From contig NC_073646.1 of assembly GCF_029407905.1 (NCBI RefSeq), forward strand, positions 10,310,001-10,374,000: a stretch of DNA of 64,000 nucleotides. Reading direction: 5' to 3'. The position numbers were made by a program, and so were the translations under genes. The notes below the pieces were generated by a model, which was not told where the DNA came from, searched no databases, and was given only the letters and a program-made list of their open reading frames with translations. Positions 10,700 to 21,689 of the stretch are shown piece after piece. Origin of the DNA: Bubalus kerabau. Taxonomy: Eukaryota; Chordata; Mammalia; Artiodactyla; Bovidae. Numbering within the stretch: position 1 is the first letter of the stretch; every line of letters begins with the position of its first letter.

Positions 10700-11030
10700 A
10701 TAGCCCAGTCTCCCTGGTGTACAGACAGGGGAACCAAGGACCAGAGAAAGGTGACTGGCCCAAGGTCACACAGTCATGCTCAGTCGTTCAGTCGTGTCGG
10801 ACTCTTTTCGACCCCATGGACTGTAACCCACCAGGCTCCTCTGTCTGTGGAATTGTCCAAGCAAGAATACTGGAATGGTCTGCCATTTCCTACTCCAGGG
10901 GATCTTCCCAACCAAAGGATCAAACTCCCATCTCCTGCATTTGCAGGCGGAGTTATAACCACTAGCGCCGCCAGGCAAAAGCAGAGCTCAAAATGAAGTT
11001 CTGTGGTCTCCAGGCTAGCCCGGGTGCCTG
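10700..11030 (-). mobile_element. MIR SINE (antisense) split by Bov-tA
   Basis: The left part, GGGGAACCAAGGACCAGAGA to GGCCCAAGGTCACACAG, is reverse-strand MIR. The right part, GCAGAGCTCAAAATGAAG, resumes it after the SINE at 10774-10977. Confidence 0.65.
10774..10977 (-). mobile_element. Bov-tA SINE inside MIR
   Basis: The copy runs from GCTCAGTCGTTCAGTCGTGT to AACCACTAGCGCCGCCAGGC on the plus strand and is read in reverse. It lies between two halves of an antisense MIR. Confidence 0.9.
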
Positions 11031-11211
11031 GACAGGGAAGTCTCAGATAAGGTCTACATGGTACACCTGGAACTAGATGCTGGCGGAGGTAAGCAGAAAT
11101 GAAAGACCGGCCCCCATGGACCCTTGCCCTGGTATAATCCCCCCACTTTAGGTGTGTGGGAACCTGTGAATATGATGAGCTAGGACTCCTATGGTTCTGT
11201 AACCTTGATTT

Positions 11212-11404
11212 TTAGTTGCTAAGTCATGTCCGACTCTTTTGCATCCCCATGGACTGTAGCCTGCCAGGCTTCTCTGTCCATGGGATTTCTCAGGCAAGAA
11301 TACTCAGGTGGGTTGCCACTTCCTTCTCCAGAAGATCTTCCCAACCCAGGAACTGAACCCACGTCTCCTGCAACGGCAGGCGGATTTTTTACTGCTGAGT
11401 CAGC
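11212..11404 (-). mobile_element. Bov-tA SINE
   Basis: The copy runs from TTGCTAAGTCATGTCCGACT to TTTTTTACTGCTGAGTCAGC. It is inserted in an MLT1 LTR and directly followed by a second SINE. Confidence 0.9.
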
Positions 11405-11598
11405 AGTTGCTGCTGCTAAGTCGCTTCTGTTGTGGTCGACTCTGTGCGACCCCATAGACAGCAGCCCACCAGGCTCCCCCATCCCTGGGATTCTCCAGGC
11501 AAGAACACTGGAGTGGGTTGCCATTTCCTTCTCCAATGCATGAAAGTGAAAACTGAAAGTGAGGTCGCTCAGTCCTGTCGGACTCTTAGCAACCCCAG
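11405..11598 (-). mobile_element. Bov-A2-like SINE
   Basis: This copy has two BovA-type units: GCTGCTAAGTCGCTTCTGTT to CTTCTCCAATGCATGAAAGT, then GTGAGGTCGCTCAGTCCTGT to CTTAGCAACCCC. The linker AATGCATGAAAGTGAAA is typical of Bov-A2. Confidence 0.85.
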
Positions 11599-12189
11599 AG
11601 AAGCCCTCTATTACCTTACAAAAGGAATTTATCAGTGGACCTTGAGTTTCTCAAAAGGTTGATTACCCAGGTGGGATTAATCTCATCACACCAGCCCTTT
11701 AAAACCCGGGAGTTTGGCCTGTGGCAGAAGAGGGAATCAAGAGATTTCAAAAGGACCCAGTATAGTGTGGCTGGTTTTGAAAATGGGGCCACGTGAGCAG
11801 GAATGTGGGGGGATGGGGGGTCTCTAGGAGCAGATGAGCCGTCCTGTTGACAGCCAGCAAGGACGTCGACCTTTCAGGCAAACCCCACGAGGAACTGAAT
11901 CCTGCCAACAACCAAAACAAGCTGGAGAGCAGTCTGCCCGGGGTCCTCCACTCAAAAGCTGACACCCCCGATTTCGGCCTCGCCTGCACCAAAGCAGGGA
12001 ACCCAGCCCCGCCATGCCTGGATTTCTGACCTGCAGAATTGGGAGCTAATACGTGCGTGGTTACTGCTTCAAAGTTTGTGGGAACGTGTCATGCCAAGGG
12101 AGAAGCCAATTCACTCGTTCCAGCTGGAGAAGGAGCTGTGGAGTCCTGACGCTCACAACCAGGCTCCCCCAAAAGCCCTGGAAACACTG

Positions 12190-12410
12190 AGAAGAGCGTG
12201 AGGAGGAGGTGGGAAGTCTGCTGCGGAAAAGGCCAGGCAGACAGAGCGGCTAGGGCGACAGAGCGGCCAGGGCGACGCCGCGGCAGGTGTGCAGGGAGCA
12301 TGCGCAGTCCTGCCACTGCCCCGCCCAGGTTCAGCGCATCCCAGAACTCACGGTGGCACGTGCTGGGAGATGACGCTCACGAACGCCTGATCTGCAGGTA
12401 GGAGGGGATT
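12190..12410. promoter_or_regulatory. CpG-rich patch, candidate promoter or first exon
   Basis: About 17 CpG were counted by hand in 210 bp, far above the neighbouring DNA. It includes GGCGACGCCGCGGC, an NRF1-like half site in GCATGCGCAG, and a GCCCCGCCC GC box. Near its right edge the plus strand has CTGCAG/GTAGGA, a fair splice donor. It could be an unannotated first exon or a retained CpG patch. No protein frame is recognisable. Confidence 0.3.
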
Positions 12411-13160
12411 GCATGGGGGTTGGGACAGATCAATATCGTTGTACAGATCCCACCCAGGCCTGGGCAAGACCTGGGGGCCCTGGGGATGTAACCGGTTCAG
12501 GTAGGATCTCGACTGCTCTTGCACTTTGAAGGCGGGAGAGGGTAGGAGGGGGATGCTCCCTTGCCCTGCCTGCAGTCCTCCAGACAGTGATGGCTCGCCC
12601 CCTACCCAGGCTGTGAGCAAGCAGAGAGGCCAGGCTGACCTTGAACTGGGCAGGGCCAAGCCTCCAGCACTCAGCTCCTCCTTCCTCTCCTCCGCTCTGT
12701 CCTTCTCTCTTTCCTTGAGGGTTTCTAGGATGACTCCTTGTGCCTGATTTAAGCTGTGTACAATCCTACCACCTGTGAGTGGCATATTGTCTCTCATTTA
12801 ATATACCGCACCCCCAAACTCGCCTTTTTCGCTCCCTATCACATTGTCCTGTTTTATTTCCACCTGAAATGGCCTGGTTCATCTGCTGGTTGGTTCATTG
12901 TCAGTGGCGCCCCCAGATTTCATCCGAGCCCTGCCTACTCCCCACCCTTCGGGGAAGCTCTGATGGTCCTGATGTTCTCAGGAAGCTGAGCTTGAAGAGA
13001 CAAAAGGAAGGAGCCTGAGGCTTGTGGTCCTGCTGGCTCCCAGGGGAAGATTTTCCTGCTCTGTTGTTCTGGCAGCTGGGTGCTTGTCAGATTTGTGGCG
13101 AGGGACCAGTTTGATGGCTTGTTTTTGACTAGGGATTCATCATGGACCAATACTTTTATC
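12411..13160. other. Intergenic unique DNA
   Basis: The minus-strand open frame to 12797 and several short plus frames lack any recognisable domain. Nothing else is seen. Confidence 0.5.
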
Positions 13161-13162
13161 TT

Positions 13163-13603
13163 GTTGTTCAGTTGCTAAGTCGTGTCCAACTCTTTGCGAC
13201 CATGGACTGCAGTATGCCAGTCATCTCTGTCCTGCATTATCTCCCGGAGTTTGCTCAAATTCATGTGCATTGAGCTACTGATGCTCTCTAACCATCTTTC
13301 TGCCACCCCCTTCTCCTTTTGCCTTCAATCTTTCTTTATCCGCATCAGGGGTTTTTCCAATGAGTCACCTCTTCGCATCAGGTAGCCAAAGCTTCAGCAT
13401 CAGTCCTTCCAATGAATGTTTAGGTTTGATTTCCTTTAGGATGGACTGGTTGGATCTCCTTGCTGTCCAAGGGACTCTCAAGAGTTTTCTCCAGCACCAC
13501 AATTCAAATGCATCAATTTTTAGGTGCTCGGCGTTCTTTATGGTCCAACTCTCACATCCATACCTGACTGCTAGAAAAACCACAGCTTTGACTATACTTT
13601 CTT
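13163..13603 (-). mobile_element. BovB LINE 3' fragment
   Basis: Reverse-strand BovB: the minus frame 13583-13365 reads MVFLAVRYGCESWTIKNAEH and continues to an LWCWRKLLRVPWTARRSNQS stretch, the C-terminal part of the BovB ORF. The fragment is 5' truncated and broken by stops. Confidence 0.9.
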
Positions 13604-14958
13604 AACATGTGACAATAAGCTTCAGATGCCTGCAGGTCACAGCAGTGGCTGTAAAGATGTCTAAACCTTCGCTCCCCAAGTTGGGCTCAGCTTTTCAAGG
13701 GCAGTGCGACACTTTTTGGACCACACTCTGAGCTGCATAGCTCTGGACACACCAAGGATGGGTGGGTAGCTGTTGGCTATTCTAAGGCCCCAGAGACCCA
13801 CCCAGAGGCTGGGGCTTTGGATGATGGGGGTGCCAGTCAGGTATATACGTATATAATCTGTGTCCCTGACAGAAGAGATACTGGTTGGGAACCAGGAGGA
13901 AACCTCAGGAACAAGGAAGTTAGGGATGGGGAGGACTCTCCCAGGCCAGAATCTAACTCCGGGGTCCTCCCACAATTCAAGGGAAACCTCTTCAGGGCTG
14001 GGGGCAGGGGGGAGAAAGCAGTTCTGCCCAGCTCTGCACTTGTCAGCACCACACCACCTTGGCCTGGAGTCCTTCCACTTCTCTCAAGATGTTTGTTTTA
14101 TATCTTCTGGCTCAGATTCCAGCCTGGGAGGAATGCACAGGGCTGAGGGACTGCCGGCCCCGCTGCCTGGCCTGCCAGGGTGGGGTGGGGAGAGATGCAG
14201 TCCGGACCCAGCCTCCTCGGGGATGGCAGCTCCGAGGGCCCCGCCCTGCCCCTCCCTGCGTTCTCCAGAAGTGGGAGAGGTAGATCGAAACTCGCCCCTC
14301 TCCTTGGAGAGGAGGCTGACCCACACACCCAAAGGGCTGGCTGCCACAGTTTCTGGACAGGGAACTCAGGAATGCGCCCCCCACCGCACCCCCCACGTCT
14401 TGCACACAGTAGGCACTTGGAGTATTTGCGAAGGTCACTGCAGCTGAGCTGGGGTGGAACCCTGCCCGACATGCCCTCCCTGCCCTCAGCCCCTGGTGAC
14501 ACATTGTTACGATTCCACCAGGTCTGGAATGTCCCTGTTTACCATCAGTGTCAACCTGGCTCCAAGTTCAGCCAGCTCCTAGAGGCCTGCCCTCCCGGTC
14601 GGGGAGGGATGGGAGGACGCGGGGCTGAGTGATGGGAGCTGGCCACATGGGGAGCCCCAGGCCACCATGGTCCTCTGTGTTGGAGATCCCAACTCAAGCA
14701 TGTGGTCACTCTGGGCCCTGGAATCAAGTTACCCGAGAGGTTTCAGGCAGTGGGAGTTCTGTGGGTCCTCGTTGCTGACATCCCAGGCTGCCAGCCCCTC
14801 TCTCGTTGCCCTTTTCACCAGGATATGAGGAATGATGGGTCTTTTTCCAGGAACCGTGCCTTTGATCACCCAAGTCTCTGCATCAGACGTGACCTCTCCC
14901 GCCTCCCACCTCCACGTGTCCAAACCCTTCCTGTTGGTATGAGAGCTCAGCTCTGTAG
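13604..14958. other. Intergenic GC-rich spacer
   Basis: Large overlapping open frames occur on both strands (up to 195 codons). They share no recognisable domain, and their lengths are what high GC content gives by chance. No repeat was recognised. Confidence 0.5.
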
Positions 14959-14959
14959 C

Positions 14960-15075
14960 TAGATGGCTTGGATTTGAGTCAGACCTCTACCATATGTTAG
15001 CTGCATTGCCTTGGGCAAGTCACTCGATCTCTCTGTGCCTCTGTTGTCGCATCTGTAAAGTGGAATATTATGAGT
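14960..15075 (+). mobile_element. MIR SINE
   Basis: The landmarks are GATGGCTTGGATTTGAGTCA, TTGGGCAAGTCACTCGATCT, TGTCGCATCTGTAAAGTGGA. Confidence 0.85.
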
Positions 15076-15614
15076 ATTTCTCATCTCCATGGCTGCCCAT
15101 GATCTTCCACTCGTATTCTGTCTCTGGAGAAGTATCCCTGGTAATGAGCTGCAGTCACTGATGTACAAACAGAACTCCGTTTTGCAAACCAAACAGATGG
15201 AACCCTCCTCAGTCTCATGGCTCTATGTATCTAGGACCCAAGCCCTGGATCACAAGCCAGATGCAGCCATGTAAGACCTCTGTGCAAATAGGGGGTCATC
15301 AACTCAGGCACGATCTGGTTTAGGTTTTCATAGTGGCGATGACAGCTGGATCCCTGGGGATTCAATGGCAGGGCTCATGTGTCTGCAGGAGTTCTGGCAT
15401 CAGGGCAGTTGCCTGTTTGTTAAAGTACCTCCCCCCATAGTATGTGTTATCTGTAACCATCTACCACACAAATCCAGTTTTGTTTCCCGCCTCGAATACA
15501 GAGAGCAACCTAATTTTTCTTTCTTTTGTCAACACTTTGTTGACATAACCATACAGATTTTGTACACTTTATTGAAGTGAAGTTGATTTACAATGTGTTA
15601 CTTTTAGGTGTGGG
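15076..15614. other. Intergenic spacer ending in an L1 3' scrap
   Basis: There is no recognisable feature until about 15560-15614, where TTTATTGAAGTGAAGTTGAT and TTACAATGTGTTACTTTTAG resemble an antisense L1 3' UTR. The adjacent Bov-tA follows. Confidence 0.45.
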
Positions 15615-15820
15615 CTTCCCTGGTGGCTCAGTGGTAAAGAATTCGTTTGCAATGCAGGAGACGTGGGTTCAATCCCTGGGTTGGAAAGATCCCCTGGAGA
15701 AGGAAATAGCTACCCACTCCAGTGTTCTTGCCTAGAAAATCCCATGCACAGAGGAGCCTGGTGAGCAGGCTACAGTCAGTGGGGCCGCAGAGAGTCCGAC
15801 ACGACTGAGTGTGCACACAG
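15615..15820 (+). mobile_element. Bov-tA SINE
   Basis: The plus-strand copy has the GGGCTTCCCTGGTGGCTCAG head and ends AGTCCGACACGACTGAGTGT. Confidence 0.9.
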
Positions 15821-15839
15821 GCACTTGAATGCACACACC

Positions 15840-16260
15840 TGTACTGTGATGAACAGTGACCCCCAACTCAGATCTACCTGAAACCTCAGAACATAACCTT
15901 ATTAGGAAATAGGGTCCTTGCAACTGTTACTAGTTGGTATTTAAGATGAGGTCACATCAAAGTAAGGTGGGTCCCAGTCCAATGGCTGGTGTCCTTATAG
16001 GAAAAGGGACAGTTTGGACACATGCACGGGGGTAGGAGGGGAGGCCATGTGATGACGAAAGCAGATTGGAGTGATGCAGCTGCAAGTTGAGGAACGGCAA
16101 GGATGCTGGCCACCCCCCTGGGGCTAGGAACAGAGCCTTGAAGAAACCACCCCTGCCAACACCTCCATTTCTGACTTCCAGAACTCCAGAAGTGTGGGAG
16201 AGTAAGCTGCTGTCGCTGTAAGCCATCCCGATTGTGGTGACTCGTTACAGCGCCCAAGAA
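15840..16260 (+). mobile_element. MLT1-type MaLR LTR
   Basis: The landmarks in order are ACCTTATTAGGAAATAGGGT, GGCTGGTGTCCTTATAGGAA, GAGGCCATGTGATGACGAAA, CCTGCCAACACCTCCATTTC and CTGACTTCCAGAACTCC. This is an old LTR without an internal provirus. Confidence 0.8.
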
Positions 16261-16409
16261 GGCAATAGGGGTCCTTTTCCATCTGTATGGTTATAAGCAG
16301 GAGGGAGGGGATGAGAGAGAGAGTGCTAGGGGCATTTTTCTGACTTGGGCTCTGTAGGCAGATGAAGAAGAGTCACCCATTTCTTCCTCCCATGGTGATT
16401 TGTAATTGA

Positions 16410-16532
16410 AAGGTGACTATGAGTCTGAGTGAACTCCGGGAGTTGGTGATGGACAGGGAGGCCTGGCATGCTGAGATTCATGGGGTCGCAAAGAGTCGGA
16501 CACGAATGAACGACTGAACTGAACTGAGGCTA
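16410..16532 (+). mobile_element. BovB LINE extreme 3' end
   Basis: GAACTCCGGGAGTTGGTGAT to GTCGGACACGAATGAACGAC with a CTGAACTGAACTGA tail is the last 120 bp of BovB. Confidence 0.9.
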
Positions 16533-16685
16533 TAGTTAGGGAATTTTGATAAAAGATGCAGGAGCCTTCTGAAAGAGAGATAATTGAGACACTGTCTGGT
16601 GGAAGTAAAATGGGAGTCATATACCCAATTTTATTTTCTAGTATCTGTATTTTTAAAGAAATAGAGAAACACATGAATGTAATCT

Positions 16686-16845
16686 TACCTCATTATTGAC
16701 TAAGGGATTTTTTGCAGAAACTAATGCCTGTGGGTGGCAATTTCTTATGTGATATTGATATTATCTCTGGTCAATAACATTTGGGTAACAAAAGACATAT
16801 TAATACATCTCTGGTCAATAAAATGTCAAGAAGATTGCCTTTAAC
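16686..16845 (-). mobile_element. piggyBac-like MITE, internally deleted
   Basis: Read on the minus strand this has a 5' part matching 50515-50595 and a 3' part matching about 52300-52362. The 5' part is two tandem motifs of the type TTATTGACCAGAGATGTATT. The 3' part has CCACAGGCATTAGTTTCTGC and AGTCAATAATG. The left side of its 5' end has TTAA (16841-16844). The superfamily name is inference. The relation between the two loci is seen directly. Confidence 0.55.
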
Positions 16846-17128
16846 CTGGTATCTCAAATATTACCATTGCAGCACACACTTAAGATAAAACAGATATTTT
16901 ACATCCCACCCACCCCCTTTTTTTGTATTTTATCTTCAAACCCTGGAACGTATTTCACACTTAGAGCATCTCAGTTTATACTGGCCACACTGCAGGAGTT
17001 CAGTGGCCGCCTCTGGCCTGTGGCCCCGTTATTAGACACTGCAGCTACCATCCCATCTTGTTAAATTCAAAGCTGTTCAAACCTGCTGGGACAGACTGGC
17101 TAGTTTGACCCATGCTGGGTGTCCAGGA

Positions 17129-18080
17129 AGCAACAGTTAGAACTGGACATGGAACAACAGACTGGTTCCAAATAGGAAAAGGAGTACATCAAGGCTGTAT
17201 ATTGTGACCGTGCTTCTTTAACATATGCAGAGTACATAATGAGAAATGCTGGGCTGGATGAAGCACAAGCTGGAATCAAGATTGCTGGGAGAAATATCAA
17301 TAACCTCAGATATGCAGATGACACCACCCTTATGGCAGAAAGTGAAGAGGAACTAAAAAGCCTCATGATGAAAGTGAAAGTGGAGAGTGAAAAAGTTGGC
17401 TTAAAGCTCAACATTCAGAAAACAAAGATCATGGCATCTGGTCCCATCACTTCATGGCAAATAGATGGAGAAACAGTGTCAGACTTTATTTTTTTGGGCT
17501 CCAGAATCACTGCAGATGGTGACTGCAGCCATGAAGTTGAAAGATGCTTGCTCCTTGGAAGGAAAGTTATGACCAACCTAGACAGCATATTAAAAAGCAG
17601 AGACATTACTTTGCCAAGAAAGGTCCGTCTAGTCAAGGCTATGGTTTTTCCAGTGGTCATGTATGGATGTGAGTTGGACTATAAAGAAATCTGAGCGCCA
17701 AAGAATTGATGCTTTTGAACTGTGGTGTTGGAGAAGACTCTTGAGGGTCCCTTGGACTGCAAGGAGATCCAACCAGTCCATCCTAAAGGAAATCAGTCCT
17801 GAGTATTCATTGGAAGGACTGATTTTTGAAGCTGAAACTCCAATACTTTGGCCATCTGATGCGAAGAGCTAGTTCATTTGAAAAGACCCTGATGCTGGGA
17901 AAGATTGAAGGCAGGAGGAGAAGGGGATGACATAGGGTGAGATGTTGGATGGCATCACCAACTCAATGGGCATGAGTTTGAGTAAGCTCCGGGAGTTGGT
18001 GATGGACAAGGAGGCCTGGCGTGCTGCAGTGCATGGGGTCGCAAAGAGTGGGACACGACTGAGCGACTGAACTGAACTGA
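17129..18080 (+). mobile_element. BovB LINE, 5' truncated, with target-site duplication
   Basis: It begins AGCAACAGTTAGAACTGGAC and ends at a CGACTGAACTGAACTGA tail. GTGTCCAGGA occurs at 17119-17128 and again at 18081-18090, the target-site duplication. The reverse transcriptase frame includes LRYADDTTLMAESEEELKSL (17239-17694), then breaks near 17675 by a frameshift. It is inactive. Confidence 0.93.
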
Positions 18081-18149
18081 GTGTCCAGGAGGAGAATGAG
18101 TCCAAGTCCCTCTGAGACATAAAAGAGTCTTCATTCCTTTTATTAAAAA

Positions 18150-18280
18150 CCCAGCACCACTGCCTTCAGGGCCTCTGATGAGCTCTGAGCCTCCATTTCC
18201 TCATCATGAGATGGGGCTAATTGCAGCATCTCAGGATGTTTACACAGGGATGAGAATTAGGTGAAATGTGGGTCCTGAAT
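18150..18280 (+). mobile_element. MIR-like fragment
   Basis: TGAGCCTCCATTTCCTCATC followed by ATGAGATGGGGCTAATTG matches the MIR core. The 5' and 3' ends are lost. Confidence 0.6.
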
Positions 18281-19160
18281 GCTAAAGAACAGAACAAATG
18301 TGTCTTTGTGGTGGGATTTATGCCTGATCATGCAGAGCAGCCAGAACAAGAGAAGCGTTAAGGAGAGGTGGTCCTGTGAGGTCTTCATTCTCCCTTGCCG
18401 CTGATGGCGAAACCACATGCCGGGTGCCGCAGGCCCTCATCCACAGAGGTTTCTCTCCTGGAGACAAACGATGGTCATGTGCTGCCACCTTGATGCCGAG
18501 GGCTGATGTGGACCTTTGGGGAGCACACTGTGTGTGAGAGCTCTGCCCCGCCTCTTGGGGAGCTGGCAACATGGGATCTGTTGGCTCACACGCCGGCTTT
18601 GATTCCTTGTTGTAAATGCAGTATGTTCTGTCCGGGCGGGGGCGGTGGGGGGGGGATGCGGTGAATGGGACCATTCCCTGCCTATTGATTTTCTAGGCAA
18701 TAACAAATGCCCCAGCTGCCAGGGGGGCGGGCTGGTAAGTGTGGCTCCTTATCTGTAAGCCTTTGTACATGATCACATACCGGTCCTTTGTGTCATGAGA
18801 GTTGGAGAGGGCTGTAGCCAGGCCCTCTCCTCTAAAAACCCATCCCAACTCAAAGCATGTTTCATCCAAACCTGCACAACAAGCCAGGCAACAGTTTCCA
18901 TGTAGACCTGGCACCTTTGGCTGTAGGTGGGAGGTGGGGCAGGTAGAGAGAGTGAAGACGGGGAGGGGCTGAAGAGTTTCTTTAAAGCCTGAAAATGCAG
19001 GTGTGTGAGCCTAGGCGGTCCAGGAGGAGAAGCCCCAGGCACAGTCTTGGTGTTCAGAAGACATTTTTATTGAGTAAGTTGAAGGCAGATTTGTCCTATC
19101 ACTCAGGATAAAACCTGAGCCTTTGGACTCCCATTTGGTAGCGTGTCATCTGGTATTGCT
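18281..19160. other. Intergenic unique DNA
   Basis: Overlapping short minus-strand frames have no recognised domain. A G-rich run sits near 18630-18655. No gene or repeat is called. Confidence 0.5.
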
Positions 19161-19164
19161 GAGT

Positions 19165-19365
19165 GCCCAAGGACTAAAGCAGCGTTTCTCTAACTATGGT
19201 CCCGGGATCACCAGTGATGGAATCCCCACTATGTGTGGTGATAGTGGTGGGGGTGCTTGTGAGAACATTGATTTCTGGACCTCGGGGAAGACTTACTGAA
19301 TCAGAACCTCTGGGGAAGGGGCTAAGGAATCTGCATTGTAATTACTTCCCCAGGTGATATTTATG
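19165..19365 (+). mobile_element. MER5A-like hAT fragment
   Basis: CAGCGTTTCTCTAACTATGG, ACTGAATCAGAACCTCTGGG and AATCTGCATTGTAATTACTT follow the MER5A order, with an extra insertion near 19235. Confidence 0.65.
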
Positions 19366-19439
19366 GACGATGACATCTTATATACGAGAATGTATAGATT
19401 CTGTTTTTATTTGGTCCCTATTTATAGATTCTATGTAAC

Positions 19440-20275
19440 CTTTTTTTAAATTTACTTAATTTTTAATTGAAGGATAATTGCTTTACAATGTTGTGCTGGC
19501 TTCTACTTCATAACAACATGAATCAGCTTTCTGTGTGTGTGTGTGTGTGTGTGTGTATCCCTTCCATCTTGAGCCTCCCTCCCACTCCCCTACCTCTATC
19601 CCTTTCCTCCAGGTCATCACAGAGCACCATTTATGTAACTTTTAAATTGAAGTATATTTGATTTGCAATATTAATATTAGTTTCAGATGTACAATAATAG
19701 TGGGTGTAATTCAATGTTTTTATAGAATATACTGCATACAATGTTATAAAACACTGACTTTATTTCCTGTGCTGTATATTATATTGTCACTTATTTTATG
19801 CCCAGTAGTTTCTGCCTCTTTTAATCTCCTTCTCCTCCACTACACCTCTCCCCTCTGGTGACCACTAATTTGTTCTCTTTACCCGTGAGACCACAGAATT
19901 GAAAAACAGTTGGACACAACTTAGCAGCTAAACAACAACAAAAGCCTGAGTCTCTTTCTGTTTTGTTACTTTCATTTGTTTTTACCTTTTAGATTCCACA
20001 TCCCTGGTGGCTCAGACGTTAAAGCATTTGCCTACAATGCAGGAGACCTGGGTTTAACCCCTGAGTCAGGAAGATCCCCTGGAGAAGGAAATGGCAACCC
20101 ACTCCTGTATTCTTACCTGGAAAATCCCATGGACAGAGGAGCCTGGTGGGCTACAGTCCATGGGGTGGCAAAGAGTTGGACACGACTGAGCGACTTCACT
20201 TTCTTTAGATTCCACAGATTAGTAAAAACATACAGTATTTGCCTTTCTCTGTCTGACATCTTTCACTAATATACC
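19440..20275 (-). mobile_element. L1 3' UTR and flank (antisense), with nested SINEs
   Basis: Plus-strand landmarks are TTTTTAATTGAAGGATAATT, a GT run at 19533-19556, TTGAAGTATATTTGATTTGC, CTTTATTTCCTGTGCTGTAT and CTCTGGTGACCACTAATTTG. It resumes at 20206 with AGATTCCACAGATTAGTAAA. These fit one or two antisense L1 3' ends. Confidence 0.7.
19885..20205 (+). mobile_element. BovA 3' scrap and a Bov-tA SINE
   Basis: A short BovA end (AACAGTTGGACACAACTTAG then CAGCTAAACAACAACAAA) lies at 19898-19942. A full Bov-tA follows at 19996-20205, ending GAGTTGGACACGACTGAGCG. Confidence 0.85.
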
Positions 20276-20540
20276 CTACGTGGGAATGTGGGCCCAGGGT
20301 GCCAGCACTTCCAATTTTCCAAGAGGGAGCCAGGAGCCAGATTTTTCAAGAAATTCCTCCACTGAAATAATTGCATCTCAATTTTAGAGCTTTGTGTAGA
20401 AAAAATGGAGACACTAGTTTGCATCCTTTAATTTTTAGGAAGCATTTGGCCCAAAATTGATGGTAGAACTGTTTCCAAGCTGTGGGGAGATTTCTTCATC
20501 GACACTCAGCAAAACGCTGCCTTTCTCTTTTATTTGAGCA
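20276..20540. other. Intergenic, no feature recognised
   Basis: AT-rich spacer between the L1 and the MIR. Nothing is recognised. Confidence 0.45.
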
Positions 20541-20544
20541 GTTC

Positions 20545-20725
20545 ACTTTGATTTGGGGCAAGTGATTTAGCCACTTTGTGCCTCAGTCTCCTCGTTTGTA
20601 AAACAGAGATAATAATTCTACCTCAAGGGTTGCTGTGAACATTAAATGAATTAATATTGTAAAGTGTGCATGAAGTAAGTGCTTGGGTAAATACTCTATT
20701 ATTACTACTATTGTTGTTGTTAGCA
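20545..20725 (+). mobile_element. MIR SINE
   Basis: The landmarks are GGGGCAAGTGATTTAGCCAC, CTCAGTCTCCTCGTTTGTAA, AACAGAGATAATAATTCTAC and CTCAAGGGTTGCTGTGAAC. Confidence 0.9.
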
Positions 20726-21185
20726 GCTTTGAAGGGGGAACTTCTGTGTCACAGGATGTAGCCAGTTTCACCTACCCCAAGTCCCTCGGTTTTCTACCCA
20801 CCGCCCAGAGGTTCAGCCAGAGGAGACCCTTCTTGCTGACCCGCCACCACCGGTTGCATGTGGAGGGAACTCAGAAAGGCACACACGTTCCTTGTCAAGA
20901 CAGAGATGACCACCAGCTTTCAGTGTGGCTGGGAGACAGCCTTCCCAGACTCTGTGCCAAAAACCATGTTTGGAAAGCGATTGCTCAATACTAATGATGG
21001 GAAGCTGAACCATTCAGGGTGGTTCTCACTAAATAGTAGGTGAGAAGGGACCCTGGGTTCCCAGAGAGAGGGAATAAAGGACTGTGAGTGAGTGAGAGAC
21101 ATGGCAGGGACCAGAGAGCGGGCAGAGATGAGGTGTGGCACGTGGCGGGCTGAGTGACAGCTTGGCCTGGAGCACACTCACCGTT
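20726..21185. other. Intergenic unique DNA
   Basis: No repeat, exon or promoter was recognised. Short frames lack domains. Confidence 0.5.
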
Positions 21186-21188
21186 GCG

Positions 21189-21664
21189 ATTGTTGGTATT
21201 GTTCAATCGCTAAGTCGTGTCCAACTCTCTGTGACCATGGACTGCAGCACGCCAGGCTTCCCTGTCCTTCACTGTCTCCTGGAGTTTGCTCAAACTCATG
21301 TCCATTGAGTCAATGATGCAATTCAATCATCTCATCCTCTGTCACCCCTTCTCCTCTTACCCTCAATATTTCCCAGCATCAAGGTCTTTTTCAATGAGTC
21401 GGCTCTTCACATCGGGTGGCCAAAGTAGTAGAGCTTCAGCTTCAGCATCAGTCCTTCCAATGAATGTTCAGGATTGATTTCCTTTAGGATTGACTGGTTT
21501 GATCTCCTTGCTGTCCAAGGGACTCTTAAGAACCCTCTCTAGCATCACAATTCAAAAGAATCAATTCTTGGTGCACAGCCTCCTTTATGGTCCAACTCTC
21601 ACATCTGTACTGGAATGTGGATGGAAACCCTATGAACAGTAAGAAAAGGCAAAAAGATATGACA
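21189..21664 (-). mobile_element. BovB LINE 3' fragment with an inverted 5' scrap
   Basis: Reverse-strand BovB runs 21189-21612. The last 45 bp (21621-21664, ACCCTATGAACAGTAAGAAA then AGGCAAAAAGATATGAC) match the BovB 5' region seen in plus orientation at 63742-63780. This orientation switch is the pattern left by twin priming. Confidence 0.8.
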
Positions 21665-21689
21665 CCATTGTGATGAATATTGTAAAATC

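Larger units (their letters stand above)
11090..12110 (+). mobile_element. MLT1-type MaLR LTR split by SINEs
   Basis: The left part has GGGAACCTGTGAATATGATG. The right part has CAGGTGGGATTAATCTCATC, GGCTGGTTTTGAAAATGGGG and TTTCTGACCTGCAGAATTGG. These are ordered MLT1 LTR landmarks, with two minus-strand SINEs in the gap at 11212-11598. No retroviral internal genes are seen. Confidence 0.7.

Noticed and set aside
15615..15690. tRNA gene-like heads in SINEs
   Set aside because: The A/B box-like segments are the tRNA-derived heads of Bov-tA and CHR SINEs, not functional tRNA genes.
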